Source: Nostocaceae cyanobacterium
GTDB taxonomy: Bacteria; Cyanobacteriota; Cyanobacteriia; Cyanobacteriales; Nostocaceae
Length of the DNA stretch: 39,321 nucleotides
Reading direction: 5' to 3'
Assembly: GCA_030065825.1 (NCBI GenBank)
Contig: JASJCY010000044.1
Span: 1 to 39,321 of the forward strand
Positions within the stretch are counted from its first letter, which is position 1. Every line of letters starts with the position of its first letter. Shown here piece after piece: positions 27,261-35,126 of this stretch. The notes below the pieces were generated by a model that saw only the letters and a program-made list of their open reading frames with translations, had not been told where the DNA came from and did not search any database. A program made the position numbers and the translations under genes.

Positions 27261-28454
27261 ATGACATCAGAACAGCAAACCCAGACCTTTTTCAAACCTG
27301 TACGCTGGCGGATGATTGTTGCAGCTTCTGTAGTTGTAGTAGCTGGCTTAGTATCTTTTCATAGCTGCTCTAAAATAGACTCTCAAACACCAATTAAAGA
27401 AGCAAAAACTCAACCCACTACACCAGCGAGAGTAGCCATAACTGCTTTAGGCAGGATAGTACCTGAAGGCGAAGTTATTCAACTATCTGCTCCCAGTTCT
27501 TTGAGTGGTGTCAGAGTTGAAAAACTATTAGTAAAAGAAGGAGAAAAAGTCAAAGCCGGACAAGTCGTGGCTTGGTTACAAGGATATAGCAAAGCTACAG
27601 CAGCTTTGCAACAAGCAAAAGATAAAGTTAGAATTGGTCAGGCAAAATTAGCACAGGTAAAAGCTGGAGCTAAATCAGGAGATATTGAGGCACAAAAAGC
27701 CAATATTGCCCGTTTAGAGAGGCAATTAAGTGGAGAAATTTCCACCCAAAAAGCAGCCATTGCTCGCTTACAAGCTGAATTAGAGAATGCTCAAACAGAG
27801 AACAATCGCTATCAACAATTATACAAAGACGGTGCTATTTCTGCCTCTGCTGCTGATGCCAAAGAATTGCAAATGAAGAGCGTACAACAGCAGTTGAAAC
27901 AAGCTGAAGCTAACCTTACAAGTACTAAGAATAATATTAAAGAACAACTCAAAGAAGCAAAAGCCAGACTAGGGAGTATCAAAGAAGTCCGTAGTGTAGA
28001 TGTGGAGTTAGCAAAAGCAGAACTTAAAAGTGCCATGACTGCTGTTACCCAAGCAAAAGCCGAACGAGATTTAACCTATGTGACATCACCGATAGACGGC
28101 AAAGTTTTGAAAATTCACGCTAAAACTGGAGAAGTAATTGCTACCACAGGGATTGTAGAGATAGGTAAAACATCTCAAATGTATGCAATTGCCGAAGTTT
28201 ATCAAACAGATATTGAGAAAGTACATGTAGGTCAAAAAGCGACCATTAGCAGCACAGCTTTTAGTGGTAAATTGCAAGGAACTGTCAGCGATATTGGTTT
28301 ATTAGTTGATAGACAAAATATCTTAAGTATTAATCCGGGAGCAGATACTGACCGCAGAGTAATTCAGGTAAAAGTTCGTCTCGACAATCCAAAAGATAGT
28401 CAAAGGGTGGCAGGTTTAACCAATTTACAAGTAGATGTTGCCATCAAAATCTAA
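27261..28454 (+). CDS. hgdB: Membrane fusion protein HgdB (DevB/HlyD family)
   Basis: Periplasmic adaptor of an ABC exporter that would connect the inner-membrane permease HgdC to a TolC-like outer-membrane channel and help deposit heterocyst glycolipids. The 397-aa protein has one N-terminal transmembrane helix (~18-34), a lipoyl-like half (SGVRVEKLLVKEGEKVKAGQVVAWL), a long coiled-coil hairpin (~108-270) and the second lipoyl half (YVTSPIDGKVLKIHAKTGE) with the barrel domain after it. Family and gene order (B-C-epimerase) match all5347-all5346-all5345 of PCC 7120, as I recall it. It heads a plus-strand group and the hgdC start is 55 bp downstream. Confidence 0.87.
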   Translation: MTSEQQTQTFFKPVRWRMIVAASVVVVAGLVSFHSCSKIDSQTPIKEAKTQPTTPARVAITALGRIVPEGEVIQLSAPSSLSGVRVEKLLVKEGEKVKAGQVVAWLQGYSKATAALQQAKDKVRIGQAKLAQVKAGAKSGDIEAQKANIARLERQLSGEISTQKAAIARLQAELENAQTENNRYQQLYKDGAISASAADAKELQMKSVQQQLKQAEANLTSTKNNIKEQLKEAKARLGSIKEVRSVDVELAKAELKSAMTAVTQAKAERDLTYVTSPIDGKVLKIHAKTGEVIATTGIVEIGKTSQMYAIAEVYQTDIEKVHVGQKATISSTAFSGKLQGTVSDIGLLVDRQNILSINPGADTDRRVIQVKVRLDNPKDSQRVAGLTNLQVDVAIKI

Positions 28455-28509
28455 CATTATTTGTTGTTGTTTGTGAATCTCAAAATCCACATTTGCACCT
28501 GCGTGAATC

Positions 28510-29688
28510 ATGTTTTTTAAAACTCCCTTGGGATGGCTACAACTAGCCAGAAACAAAATTCGTTCTTTAGTTGCTGTAGCTGGTATTGCTTTTATTATCA
28601 TTTTAATGTTTATGCAACTTGGGTTCCAAGATGCTCTATATTCTAGTGCTACCCAAGTGCATCGTAACTTAAGAGGGGATTTATTTTTAGTGAGTTCACA
28701 ATATAAATCCTTGACAGCAATCCAAAGCTATTTTCGGACTCGTTTGTATCAAGCATTGGGGTTTGATGGTGTCGAATCCGTTGCTCCCATGTCTTTGGGA
28801 TTTGCTAAATTTAAAAATCCCGATACTGGTCAGAAATATTCAATTTATGTGATTGGTGTTCAGCCAGGAAAACCAGTCATGAACATTCCAGAAGTTCAGG
28901 AAAATATAGATAAAATCAAAGTTCCAGATGTGGTACTTTTTGATAGAAAATCTCGACCAGAATTTGGGGATGTTGCCAAAAAATTTGAGGAGGAACAAAG
29001 AGAGCAAATCATAGAAATATTTCCCTTTGATTCCTTAAGGGGTTATAGGGTAAGAGTGGGTGCTTTATTTAGTTTAGGTCCTTCCTTTGGGGTAGATGGT
29101 AACTTAATTGTAAGTGATACCACATTCCTGAGAATTTTCCCTAATAGTCGTCCTTCAGAAATTATAGATGTGGGAGTAATTGCACTCCAACCTGATGCCG
29201 ACCCCGAAAAAGTACGAGCAGATTTACAAGCTAAACTTCCTCAAGATGTAAAGATATTCACCCACAAAGAATTTATTGATTATGAGAAAAACTATTGGGC
29301 TACTAGAACCCCCATAGGATTTATTCTCAATTTAATGTTGACAATGGCTTCAATTGTGGGTGTGGTGATTGTTTACCAAATTCTTTACAGCAATATCTCT
29401 ACACAATTGATTGCTTATGCAACATTAAAAGCCATCGGCTATGAAACTAATTATTTATTAATAATTGTCTTTCAACAGGCTTTTATTTTATCAGCTTTGG
29501 CTTATATACCAGGATTTGCTATTTCAATATTTCTCTATGATTTTGCTATGGAAGCTACAAAATTACCAATTATGATGAGCTTTCATAATGCGGTATTAGT
29601 ATTAATTTCATCAATGTTAATGTGTATGACATCGGGAGCACTAGCTATCAATAAACTCCGTTCCACAGATCCCGCTGATATTTTCTAA
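28510..29688 (+). CDS. hgdC: DevC-like ABC exporter permease HgdC
   Basis: Inner-membrane permease of the FtsX/MacB (DevC) class, 392 aa. One transmembrane helix lies near the N-terminus (~19-39), followed by a ~230-residue periplasmic domain and three C-terminal helices (~271-297, 314-341, 358-380), the normal DevC topology. It ends with INKLRSTDPADIF, typical of the family. It would work with HgdB. Unlike devBCA, no ATPase gene follows; the next gene is an epimerase, so the ATPase must be encoded elsewhere. Confidence 0.87.
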   Translation: MFFKTPLGWLQLARNKIRSLVAVAGIAFIIILMFMQLGFQDALYSSATQVHRNLRGDLFLVSSQYKSLTAIQSYFRTRLYQALGFDGVESVAPMSLGFAKFKNPDTGQKYSIYVIGVQPGKPVMNIPEVQENIDKIKVPDVVLFDRKSRPEFGDVAKKFEEEQREQIIEIFPFDSLRGYRVRVGALFSLGPSFGVDGNLIVSDTTFLRIFPNSRPSEIIDVGVIALQPDADPEKVRADLQAKLPQDVKIFTHKEFIDYEKNYWATRTPIGFILNLMLTMASIVGVVIVYQILYSNISTQLIAYATLKAIGYETNYLLIIVFQQAFILSALAYIPGFAISIFLYDFAMEATKLPIMMSFHNAVLVLISSMLMCMTSGALAINKLRSTDPADIF

Positions 29689-29849
29689 CATTAACTCCTT
29701 ATCAGGAAAAGTTAACAGACAATTAATTTCTATAACCCGGAAATCTCTACAACTGACTGAAACAGTATTTAAAGGAATAAGATTGTAGTCCTATTTATTA
29801 AGGGCTATTTATCTCTGTAAACAACATTCAAATACGTAACTATTCGGAT

Positions 29850-30851
29850 ATGAACCTGAAAGACAAAACTATCCTGATTACTGGTATTGGGGAATTTATC
29901 GGCTTACGAACTGCGGAACTAGCTATAGGTAAAGGTATAAAAGTTAGCGGATTGCAAGAAGCAGTTTATAAAGCTAAAAAAGCCCAGAATTTTGGCGCTA
30001 AGGTAATTGTTGGTAGTGTTACTGATTTAGCTACAGCCGAAATGGCTTGTCAGGGAGTAGATATCGTCATTCATACAGATGAAATTGCCAAAGAAGGTGG
30101 TGCAATTAAAGAATTTCGTCAGGTAAATGTTGACGGTAGCATTAACATGGCAAAAGCAGCAAAAAAAGCTGGAGTCAAAACCTTTGTTTATATTTCCAGT
30201 GGGTTGGTTTATGGTTTTAATTATCCCAAAAATGTCCAAGAAGATGGACCTTTATCAGGAGATGATAATCCCTATTGTCAAACAAAAATTGAAGCCGAGA
30301 AAGCCCTTATAGAATTGAATTCATCCCCAGACTTTGGTGTAATTATTATGCGAGCTGGAGATGTTTATGGACCAGGTAGCATTCCTTGGATAATTAGACC
30401 ATTACTATTAATGCGTCAAAAATTATTTGCTGTAGCTAATGATGGGCAAGGGGTGATTAATCATGTCTATATTGATAATTTAATTGATGCCATTTTCTTA
30501 GCACTGGAAAAAGAAACCTACGGCGAAATATTTAATATTACGGATGGACAAGAAACCTCTTGGAAAGAGTATTTTACACAATTAGCAGAAATGGCAGGTT
30601 TACCAGCACCTTTTTCTTTGCCAAAAGACGAACTAAAATTATTTCTCAAACTCCGATATCAGGGACAAAAGCTATTTAGAAAGCCAGCGGATATTTTACC
30701 AGAAGCTGTAGATTTTATGACTCGTCCCTATGCTTATTCAATTGATAAAGCCCGGAAAATATTAAATTATGAACCAACAATTAATTTAGCAGAAGGTATG
30801 CAACTTACCAGAGAATGGCTGCAAAAAACTGACCTCAAACAATTTATGTAA
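29850..30851 (+). CDS. hgdA: NAD-dependent epimerase/dehydratase HgdA (NDP-sugar)
   Basis: A 333-aa extended SDR protein. The dinucleotide motif is GIGEFIG (12-18), a variant of GxxGxxG. The active-site serine region is YISSGLVYG (114-122) and the catalytic pair is Y142-x3-K146 (YCQTK). PCC 7120 has an epimerase in the same place after hgdC, described as the UDP-galactose 4-epimerase HgdA needed for normal heterocyst glycolipid composition. Substrate cannot be read from sequence; DevB/C-linked position favours a role in the glycolipid sugar or its supply. Similar enzymes also act as 3-beta-hydroxysteroid-type dehydrogenases, so family confidence exceeds function confidence. Confidence 0.82.
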   Translation: MNLKDKTILITGIGEFIGLRTAELAIGKGIKVSGLQEAVYKAKKAQNFGAKVIVGSVTDLATAEMACQGVDIVIHTDEIAKEGGAIKEFRQVNVDGSINMAKAAKKAGVKTFVYISSGLVYGFNYPKNVQEDGPLSGDDNPYCQTKIEAEKALIELNSSPDFGVIIMRAGDVYGPGSIPWIIRPLLLMRQKLFAVANDGQGVINHVYIDNLIDAIFLALEKETYGEIFNITDGQETSWKEYFTQLAEMAGLPAPFSLPKDELKLFLKLRYQGQKLFRKPADILPEAVDFMTRPYAYSIDKARKILNYEPTINLAEGMQLTREWLQKTDLKQFM

Positions 30852-30972
30852 TGGGTAATTGGTAATTGGTAATGGGTAATGGGTAATGGTGAGTCCACCC
30901 CCGTGCGCGGGTTCCCCGCGTTGTTGGCTGAAAGCCTTCCCGTAGGGTGGGGAGTGGCGAACCCGAAGGGGT
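30852..30972. repeat. STRR (GGTAATTG/GGTAATG) plus GC-rich palindromic block
   Basis: Tandem GGTAATGG-type heptamers (30852-30889) run into CCCGTGCGCGGG and TTCCCGTAGGGTGGGG pieces similar to the block at 24310-24500. Non-coding. They fill the left part of the 341-bp gap between hgdA and the glycosyltransferase. Confidence 0.7.
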
Positions 30973-31034
30973 AATGGATAATTGAATAAAAATTAATCAT
31001 ATTACCTATTATCTATTACCTATTTTATGTTTTT

Positions 31035-31158
31035 AGGACTTACGCAACTGGCACATTTTTTCTTGTAGGGTGTGTGACGCTAAGAAACAACGTGAACGTA
31101 GAAATAAGACTTCCGACCTCACGCACCAGTTATCAATTGTGACACTATCGTAAGTCCT
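31035..31158. mobile_element. 124-bp MITE with AGGACTTACG ends
   Basis: Perfect 10-bp terminal inverted repeats AGGACTTACG/CGTAAGTCCT; 16 of the outer 20 bp match. The interior carries GTAGGGTGTGTGACGC and a CGCACC piece. It ends 34 bp before the glycosyltransferase start and so may supply or disturb its promoter. Confidence 0.7.
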
Positions 31159-31192
31159 GGTTTTATGGAAATATATTAACAATTATTTGATT

Positions 31193-32173
31193 ATGAATCA
31201 GTATCAACCACGTTTGAGTATTGGATTACCTGTATACAATGGTGAAAACTTTATCAGAGAAGCACTCGATTCAATTTTAAATCAGACATTTCAAGACTTT
31301 GAATTGATTATTTCCGATAACGCTTCTACAGATAAAACCGAGGAAATTTGCCGAGAATATGCCGCCAAAGATAACCGCATTCGTTATTACCGTAACGCCA
31401 AAAATCTTGGTGGTTCTCCTAATTTTAATAGCTGTTTTCAATTATCTCGTGGTGAATACTTTAAATGGGCAGCACATGATGATATTCTTGCTCCTAATTT
31501 CCTGCAAAAATGTATTCAAATACTAGATGAAAATCCCAGCGTTGTCTTATGCCATTCTCAAGTATCTATTATTGATAAAAATAGAAAATTTATTAAAAAC
31601 TACGAACTTCATCTCAATGCTGATTCCCCAAAACCACATCAGCGTTTTCATGCATTAATGGCTAAACATTTATGTTATCCATGTTTTGGAGTCATACGTT
31701 CTAGTGCTTTGAAGGCAACACCACTTTTTGGCAGTTACGGTGCAGCAGATGCAATTTTATTGTTAAGATTGGGTCTTTTAGGCAAGTTTTATGAAATCCC
31801 AGAATACTTATTTTTTGCTCGCAGTCATTCCCAACACTCATTAAAGCTTTTATTCCCAGATTACATGTCTTTTACTAATAATAATCCCAAATTTACATTA
31901 AAAATGCTGCCTGATTTTGGTGGTTATGCAGTGTGGTTTGACTCAGCAAATAAAGGAAAAATTATGTTTCCACACTGGAGAATATTTTGGGAGTATTTGC
32001 GTTCAGCTTGGATGGGAAAAATGAACTGGTATCAGCGTTTATCTTGCCATATTAGTATAGTTACACAATTAAAAGGCACAGAACCTCTCTTGTTCAAAGA
32101 TTTAGTCAATGTTACTCAAATATTAGCCAGAAGATTCACAGATAAATTCACACCTAAAACACCAATTCAGTAA
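31193..32173 (+). CDS. Family 2 glycosyltransferase
   Basis: A 326-aa GT-A-fold glycosyltransferase: LSIGLPVYNGENFIREALDS at 9-28, FELIISDNASTDKT at 36-49 and the metal-binding HDD at 95-97. There are no clear membrane helices, so it would act at the cytoplasmic face on a nucleotide sugar. I use the ATG at 31193; a TTG six bases upstream is unlikely. Its place in the hgd group suggests it decorates glycolipid or envelope polysaccharide, but it should not be called HglT without comparison. Donor and acceptor are unknown. Confidence 0.82.
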   Translation: MNQYQPRLSIGLPVYNGENFIREALDSILNQTFQDFELIISDNASTDKTEEICREYAAKDNRIRYYRNAKNLGGSPNFNSCFQLSRGEYFKWAAHDDILAPNFLQKCIQILDENPSVVLCHSQVSIIDKNRKFIKNYELHLNADSPKPHQRFHALMAKHLCYPCFGVIRSSALKATPLFGSYGAADAILLLRLGLLGKFYEIPEYLFFARSHSQHSLKLLFPDYMSFTNNNPKFTLKMLPDFGGYAVWFDSANKGKIMFPHWRIFWEYLRSAWMGKMNWYQRLSCHISIVTQLKGTEPLLFKDLVNVTQILARRFTDKFTPKTPIQ

Positions 32174-32230
32174 CAAAAGAGTAAATAATAAACCGATTAC
32201 CCATTACCCATTTGAAGTACCGACTTAATT

Positions 32231-32698
32231 ATGCAAAAACAATTTCGATTCAGCACTTTGATACTTGCTACTTTAGCAACTTGCACTTTAGCACAAATAG
32301 CCTATGCAGAACCTCGTACAATACTTACTGTAATTGTCGATGGTATCCGTCACCAAAAAGGAGAAATATGTCTGAGAGTTTACGACTCTGAGGTTGGATT
32401 TCCTCTGAATAATACTAGTGAAGTCAAAAGTGCTTGCACTCAAATTACAGGAACTTCCATCAAAAAGCAATTCTCTGGGTTGAAACCAGGTACTTATGCA
32501 GTTGCTGTAGTTGACGATCAAAATGGCGATCGCAAACTCAACAGAGACTTTTTTGGTATCCCCAAAGAAGGTTTTGGACTTTCTCGAAACCCAAAAGTAT
32601 CCATCACCACTGGTACACCAAAATTTAGAGATACCAGTTTTGCTTTGAACAAGAATAAAACGATCAAAATTATGATGAAATATCAACTTGATTCATAA
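32231..32698 (+). CDS. Secreted DUF2141 protein
   Basis: A 155-aa exported protein with a signal peptide ending near AYA/EP (about residue 27). The mature part has the DUF2141 pattern: GEICLRVYDSEVGFP, GLKPGTYAVAVVDDQNGD, then FFGIPKEGFGLSRNP. The domain is a predicted small beta-sandwich of unknown role in the periplasm or outer layers. It follows the glycosyltransferase by 57 bp and may be its operon partner. Confidence 0.88.
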   Translation: MQKQFRFSTLILATLATCTLAQIAYAEPRTILTVIVDGIRHQKGEICLRVYDSEVGFPLNNTSEVKSACTQITGTSIKKQFSGLKPGTYAVAVVDDQNGDRKLNRDFFGIPKEGFGLSRNPKVSITTGTPKFRDTSFALNKNKTIKIMMKYQLDS

Positions 32699-32706
32699 AT
32701 ACTTAA

Positions 32707-32734
32707 CGGGGAACAGGGAACAGGGAACAGGGAA
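32707..32734. repeat. STRR (GGGAACA)
   Basis: Three to four GGGAACA heptamers immediately after the DUF2141 gene. Non-coding. Confidence 0.8.
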
Positions 32735-32740
32735 TACTCA

Positions 32741-32836
32741 TATCTTGCAAAAAAACCGGGTTTCTAAACGAAAAATTAAGGTTTTGAGACTGAGAGATTT
32801 GCAAGAAACCCGGTTTTTAGCCCAGGTGCAAGATGT
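32741..32836. repeat. MITE-like element, family 1
   Basis: The left end TATCTTGCAAAAAAACCGGG pairs with the right end CCCGGTTTTTAGCCCAGGTG then CAAGATG. The core is AAAAATTAAGGTTTTGA. Same family as 5199, 9652 and 33044. Confidence 0.7.
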
Positions 32837-32838
32837 CT

Positions 32839-32887
32839 GAATAGGGAATAGGGAATAGGGAATAGGGAATAGGGAATAGGGAACAGG
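32839..32887. repeat. STRR (GGGAATA)
   Basis: About seven GGGAATA heptamers between two family-1 elements. The gap 32699-33265 holds only these repeats, the att fragment and unassigned sequence. Confidence 0.85.
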
Positions 32888-33043
32888 GATTGTCTGTGAT
32901 GGGGGATTTCAACCCCCATCAAGACTTACCAGCTATAGGTGGGGGACTCAGACCCGATGGTGGGAACAGGAAAAGAACCAGCAACACAAGCATAGAGAAA
33001 GCGAGGCAGCGCGTTGGTCGGGTTCCCCGACTTAAAGTGACTG

Positions 33044-33125
33044 CCGGGGTTTATAAACCCAAAATTAAGGTTTTGACAGGTCAATATCCTCAATAAACCC
33101 GGTTTCTGACCCAGGTGCAAGATGT
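33044..33125. repeat. MITE-like element, family 1, next to the att site
   Basis: It starts CCGGGGTTTATAAACCC, has AAAATTAAGGTTTTGACAGG inside and ends AAACCCGGTTTCTGACCC then AGGTGCAAGATG. It lies 38 bp left of the tRNA fragment. Confidence 0.7.
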
Positions 33126-33163
33126 GTGCTAAGAGTTCCCTCTCCCCCAGGGAGTTGAAAAAA

Positions 33164-33184
33164 GCCGGCAGTCGGATTTGAACC
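33164..33184 (-). other. tRNA 3'-end fragment: putative attachment site
   Basis: On the minus strand this reads GGTTCAAATCC-GAC-TGCCGGC, the T-loop and 3' acceptor half of a tRNA (the GCCGGC acceptor suggests tRNA-Thr, unproven), followed by a T-run. Sequence 5' of it cannot form the rest of a T-stem, so it is not a gene. A tyrosine recombinase starts 81 bp away on the truncated side, exactly as at one end of an element integrated in a tRNA gene. Confidence 0.7.
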
Positions 33185-33265
33185 TGAACCAAGCCCCACA
33201 ACCCTCGAAAACTCAATACTCAAACTTCCCTCATAAAAGGTCAACCTATTTTGTTTGAGTGAAAA

Positions 33266-34657
33266 ATGAGTGATAAAATAAAATTAGGGGGAGACGGCAC
33301 CTATGAAGGTTTTGAAGCAATCCTTGAAACTCTCAAGAATGTTTCTAAACGTCTCCCCAAAGGAGTGCGGCTGAAAAGGGAGAGAGATAGATATCTCAAC
33401 TTCCAGATTACCTTACCCAGCGGCAAAAGGAAAGTTAAGCCTAGTGGTTGTGAGTTCACAGACTTAGGTATCTACCAGGCACTGGATAAAGCGTGGAAGA
33501 TACGCAATGCACTAGACACATTCCAAACAGAGTCCCATCTGTGGGAATGGTACGACAAAGAAATACTAGGTAACAACAACATAGTTGATGACCTAATCAC
33601 CTACCGTGAGATATTCGAGAAAATAGAGCAAAGTTACTGGGATTCCCGCAACCGGAACACCAGGCGAACACGGGGTAAAAGCATCCCCAATGATGTAGTC
33701 ACTCTTAATAATTACTACGGCTTGGTTTTCAAGAAGTTCTCTAACTGGGACAAACAGCCTGAGTGGGATGAGATAAAATCTGTCCTATTCTCTTGGGAGC
33801 AAGGAACCAAACTTTTCAAAGATGCATACTCGGTCATCAAGCGCATCTGTCGTTTGTGCCCCAACCCAGATAAATTCCTGGGATTACTTGCTGAAATAGA
33901 CGGTAGACAAACCATTTTCAAAGAGCGGCAATCTATCAGCCTAAAGCAGTTTCTAGATTGGCATCAACAAACCTTAGATAATGCAACAACTGATAAACAC
34001 CTAGAAGTAAGGCAATCCTGGTTGTGGGTGTGTTCCATGTGCGTAGTCTATGGATTACGTCCTAGTGAAGCAGCGGCAATCACTAATCTCACTAAACCAT
34101 ACTCACAAGATGGGATAACCATACCAGCGCTGAACGATCGCAGCAACAAGTCTTTGTTGATTGTACTTCTAGATAAAACCTACTTCGGTACCACTATCAA
34201 AACTGGTGGCAGAATTTGTAGACCATTGGTAAATGATAAAGCGCTAATCGAACGCTTGCAAATTCAAGTCCCAAGAATGCCTGAGTATACACCCAGAAGC
34301 AACAATCCAAAAACAATAACAAATGGCTTTAGCAAGAACATGAGGGATAGGTTGAAGTACTGGAACTGTCCGGTTACCCAAATGTACGCGTTTCGCCATT
34401 TAGGCAACCAACTGGGGGAACAGTACGGTATCCCACAAGAAATTAGAGCTAGGAGTTTGGGACACTCAACTACCATTAATGACTCAATATACAAGCAACG
34501 TACCAACTTCCAGACCTCGATTGACATCTTAACTGAGCACGCTAAACAGCCCCTCGACTACGGGATGGCTACAAATAGATTAGAGGCACTTGGCTTCGAC
34601 CTCTCAATACCTAGTGCTAGAGCCATTTTTAGAGTTATCTACCAGCTAGACGACTAG
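33266..34657 (+). CDS. Tyrosine recombinase (integrase)
   Basis: A 463-aa site-specific recombinase that would cut and rejoin at the adjacent tRNA-derived site. The C-terminal catalytic domain has R265 (YGLRPSEAAA), a candidate K312, Y374-x2-R377-H378 (YAFRHLGNQ), H400 (LGHST) and the nucleophile Y409. The usual His of the HxxR box is Tyr, as I recall in other cyanobacterial integrases. The N-terminal ~220 residues would be the arm- and core-binding domains: RLKRERDRYLNFQITLPSGK resembles a small DNA-binding fold. It is transcribed away from the att site. No excisionase-like gene is seen between it and the window edge. Confidence 0.85.
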   Translation: MSDKIKLGGDGTYEGFEAILETLKNVSKRLPKGVRLKRERDRYLNFQITLPSGKRKVKPSGCEFTDLGIYQALDKAWKIRNALDTFQTESHLWEWYDKEILGNNNIVDDLITYREIFEKIEQSYWDSRNRNTRRTRGKSIPNDVVTLNNYYGLVFKKFSNWDKQPEWDEIKSVLFSWEQGTKLFKDAYSVIKRICRLCPNPDKFLGLLAEIDGRQTIFKERQSISLKQFLDWHQQTLDNATTDKHLEVRQSWLWVCSMCVVYGLRPSEAAAITNLTKPYSQDGITIPALNDRSNKSLLIVLLDKTYFGTTIKTGGRICRPLVNDKALIERLQIQVPRMPEYTPRSNNPKTITNGFSKNMRDRLKYWNCPVTQMYAFRHLGNQLGEQYGIPQEIRARSLGHSTTINDSIYKQRTNFQTSIDILTEHAKQPLDYGMATNRLEALGFDLSIPSARAIFRVIYQLDD

Positions 34658-34670
34658 GTCTACCTTTTTT

Positions 34671-34715
34671 ACTGTCAGTAATTACTGTCAGTAATTACTG
34701 ACAGTAATTACTGTA
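34671..34715. repeat. 13-bp iteron array 1 with a perfect 26-bp palindrome
   Basis: Units ACTGTCAGTAATT (34671), ACTGTCAGTAATT (34684) and ACTGACAGTAATT (34697), then a partial ACTGTA. Units two and three form an exact 26-bp palindrome (34682-34707; half TTACTGTCAGTAA). It starts 14 bp after the integrase gene. The same unit recurs at 38146. Likely a binding site for an element-encoded protein. Confidence 0.85.
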
Positions 34716-34758
34716 AACGAATGGAGGGAGGTAGAGAGTCAGAGCTAAATATTTAATC

Positions 34759-34792
34759 AAGGGTAAGGAATATTCTCTTACCCTTTTATTTG
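34759..34792 (+). terminator. Intrinsic terminator downstream of the integrase
   Basis: A 9-bp stem AAGGGTAAG/CTTACCCTT with a 9-nt loop, followed by TTATTTGTTT. The remaining ~335 bp to the stop of the coiled-coil gene (35127) shows no gene or structure that I can support. Confidence 0.65.
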
Positions 34793-35126
34793 TTTAAGAA
34801 ACTAAAGCCGTTCCCGTGTCAAAACCTGACCTTCCGATTTTTTTTACCTGACATCCTATAGGAACCTAACTGATAGTACATTTGTTTTGCAATTTCTTCA
34901 AAGTCAAGCGAGTTGAATCCTCATTTTGAGAACTGAAAATTCATGTCCCTAGAATCATCAATTTATTTCTCTCATGATTACCGCTTCCTTAACTACTTTT
35001 ACATCATCTTTTACTCTCCTAATAATTAACGTATGATTTCTGATTTCAATGCGCTCTGAAACTAACCAAATAATTTGGAATAATTGCATTGAAGCCAAGA
35101 ATATTTCAACAGATAATCTGATGTAA

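Noticed and set aside
31187-31192. TTG start for the glycosyltransferase
   Set aside because: The ATG six bases later gives a normal N-terminus and TTG offers no better ribosome site.
32926-33216. 96-aa minus-strand frame
   Set aside because: It runs through the tRNA fragment and a MITE-like repeat.
33164-33240. Complete tRNA gene on the minus strand
   Set aside because: Only the T-loop and 3' acceptor half are present. The 5' T-stem does not pair and there is no anticodon or D arm.
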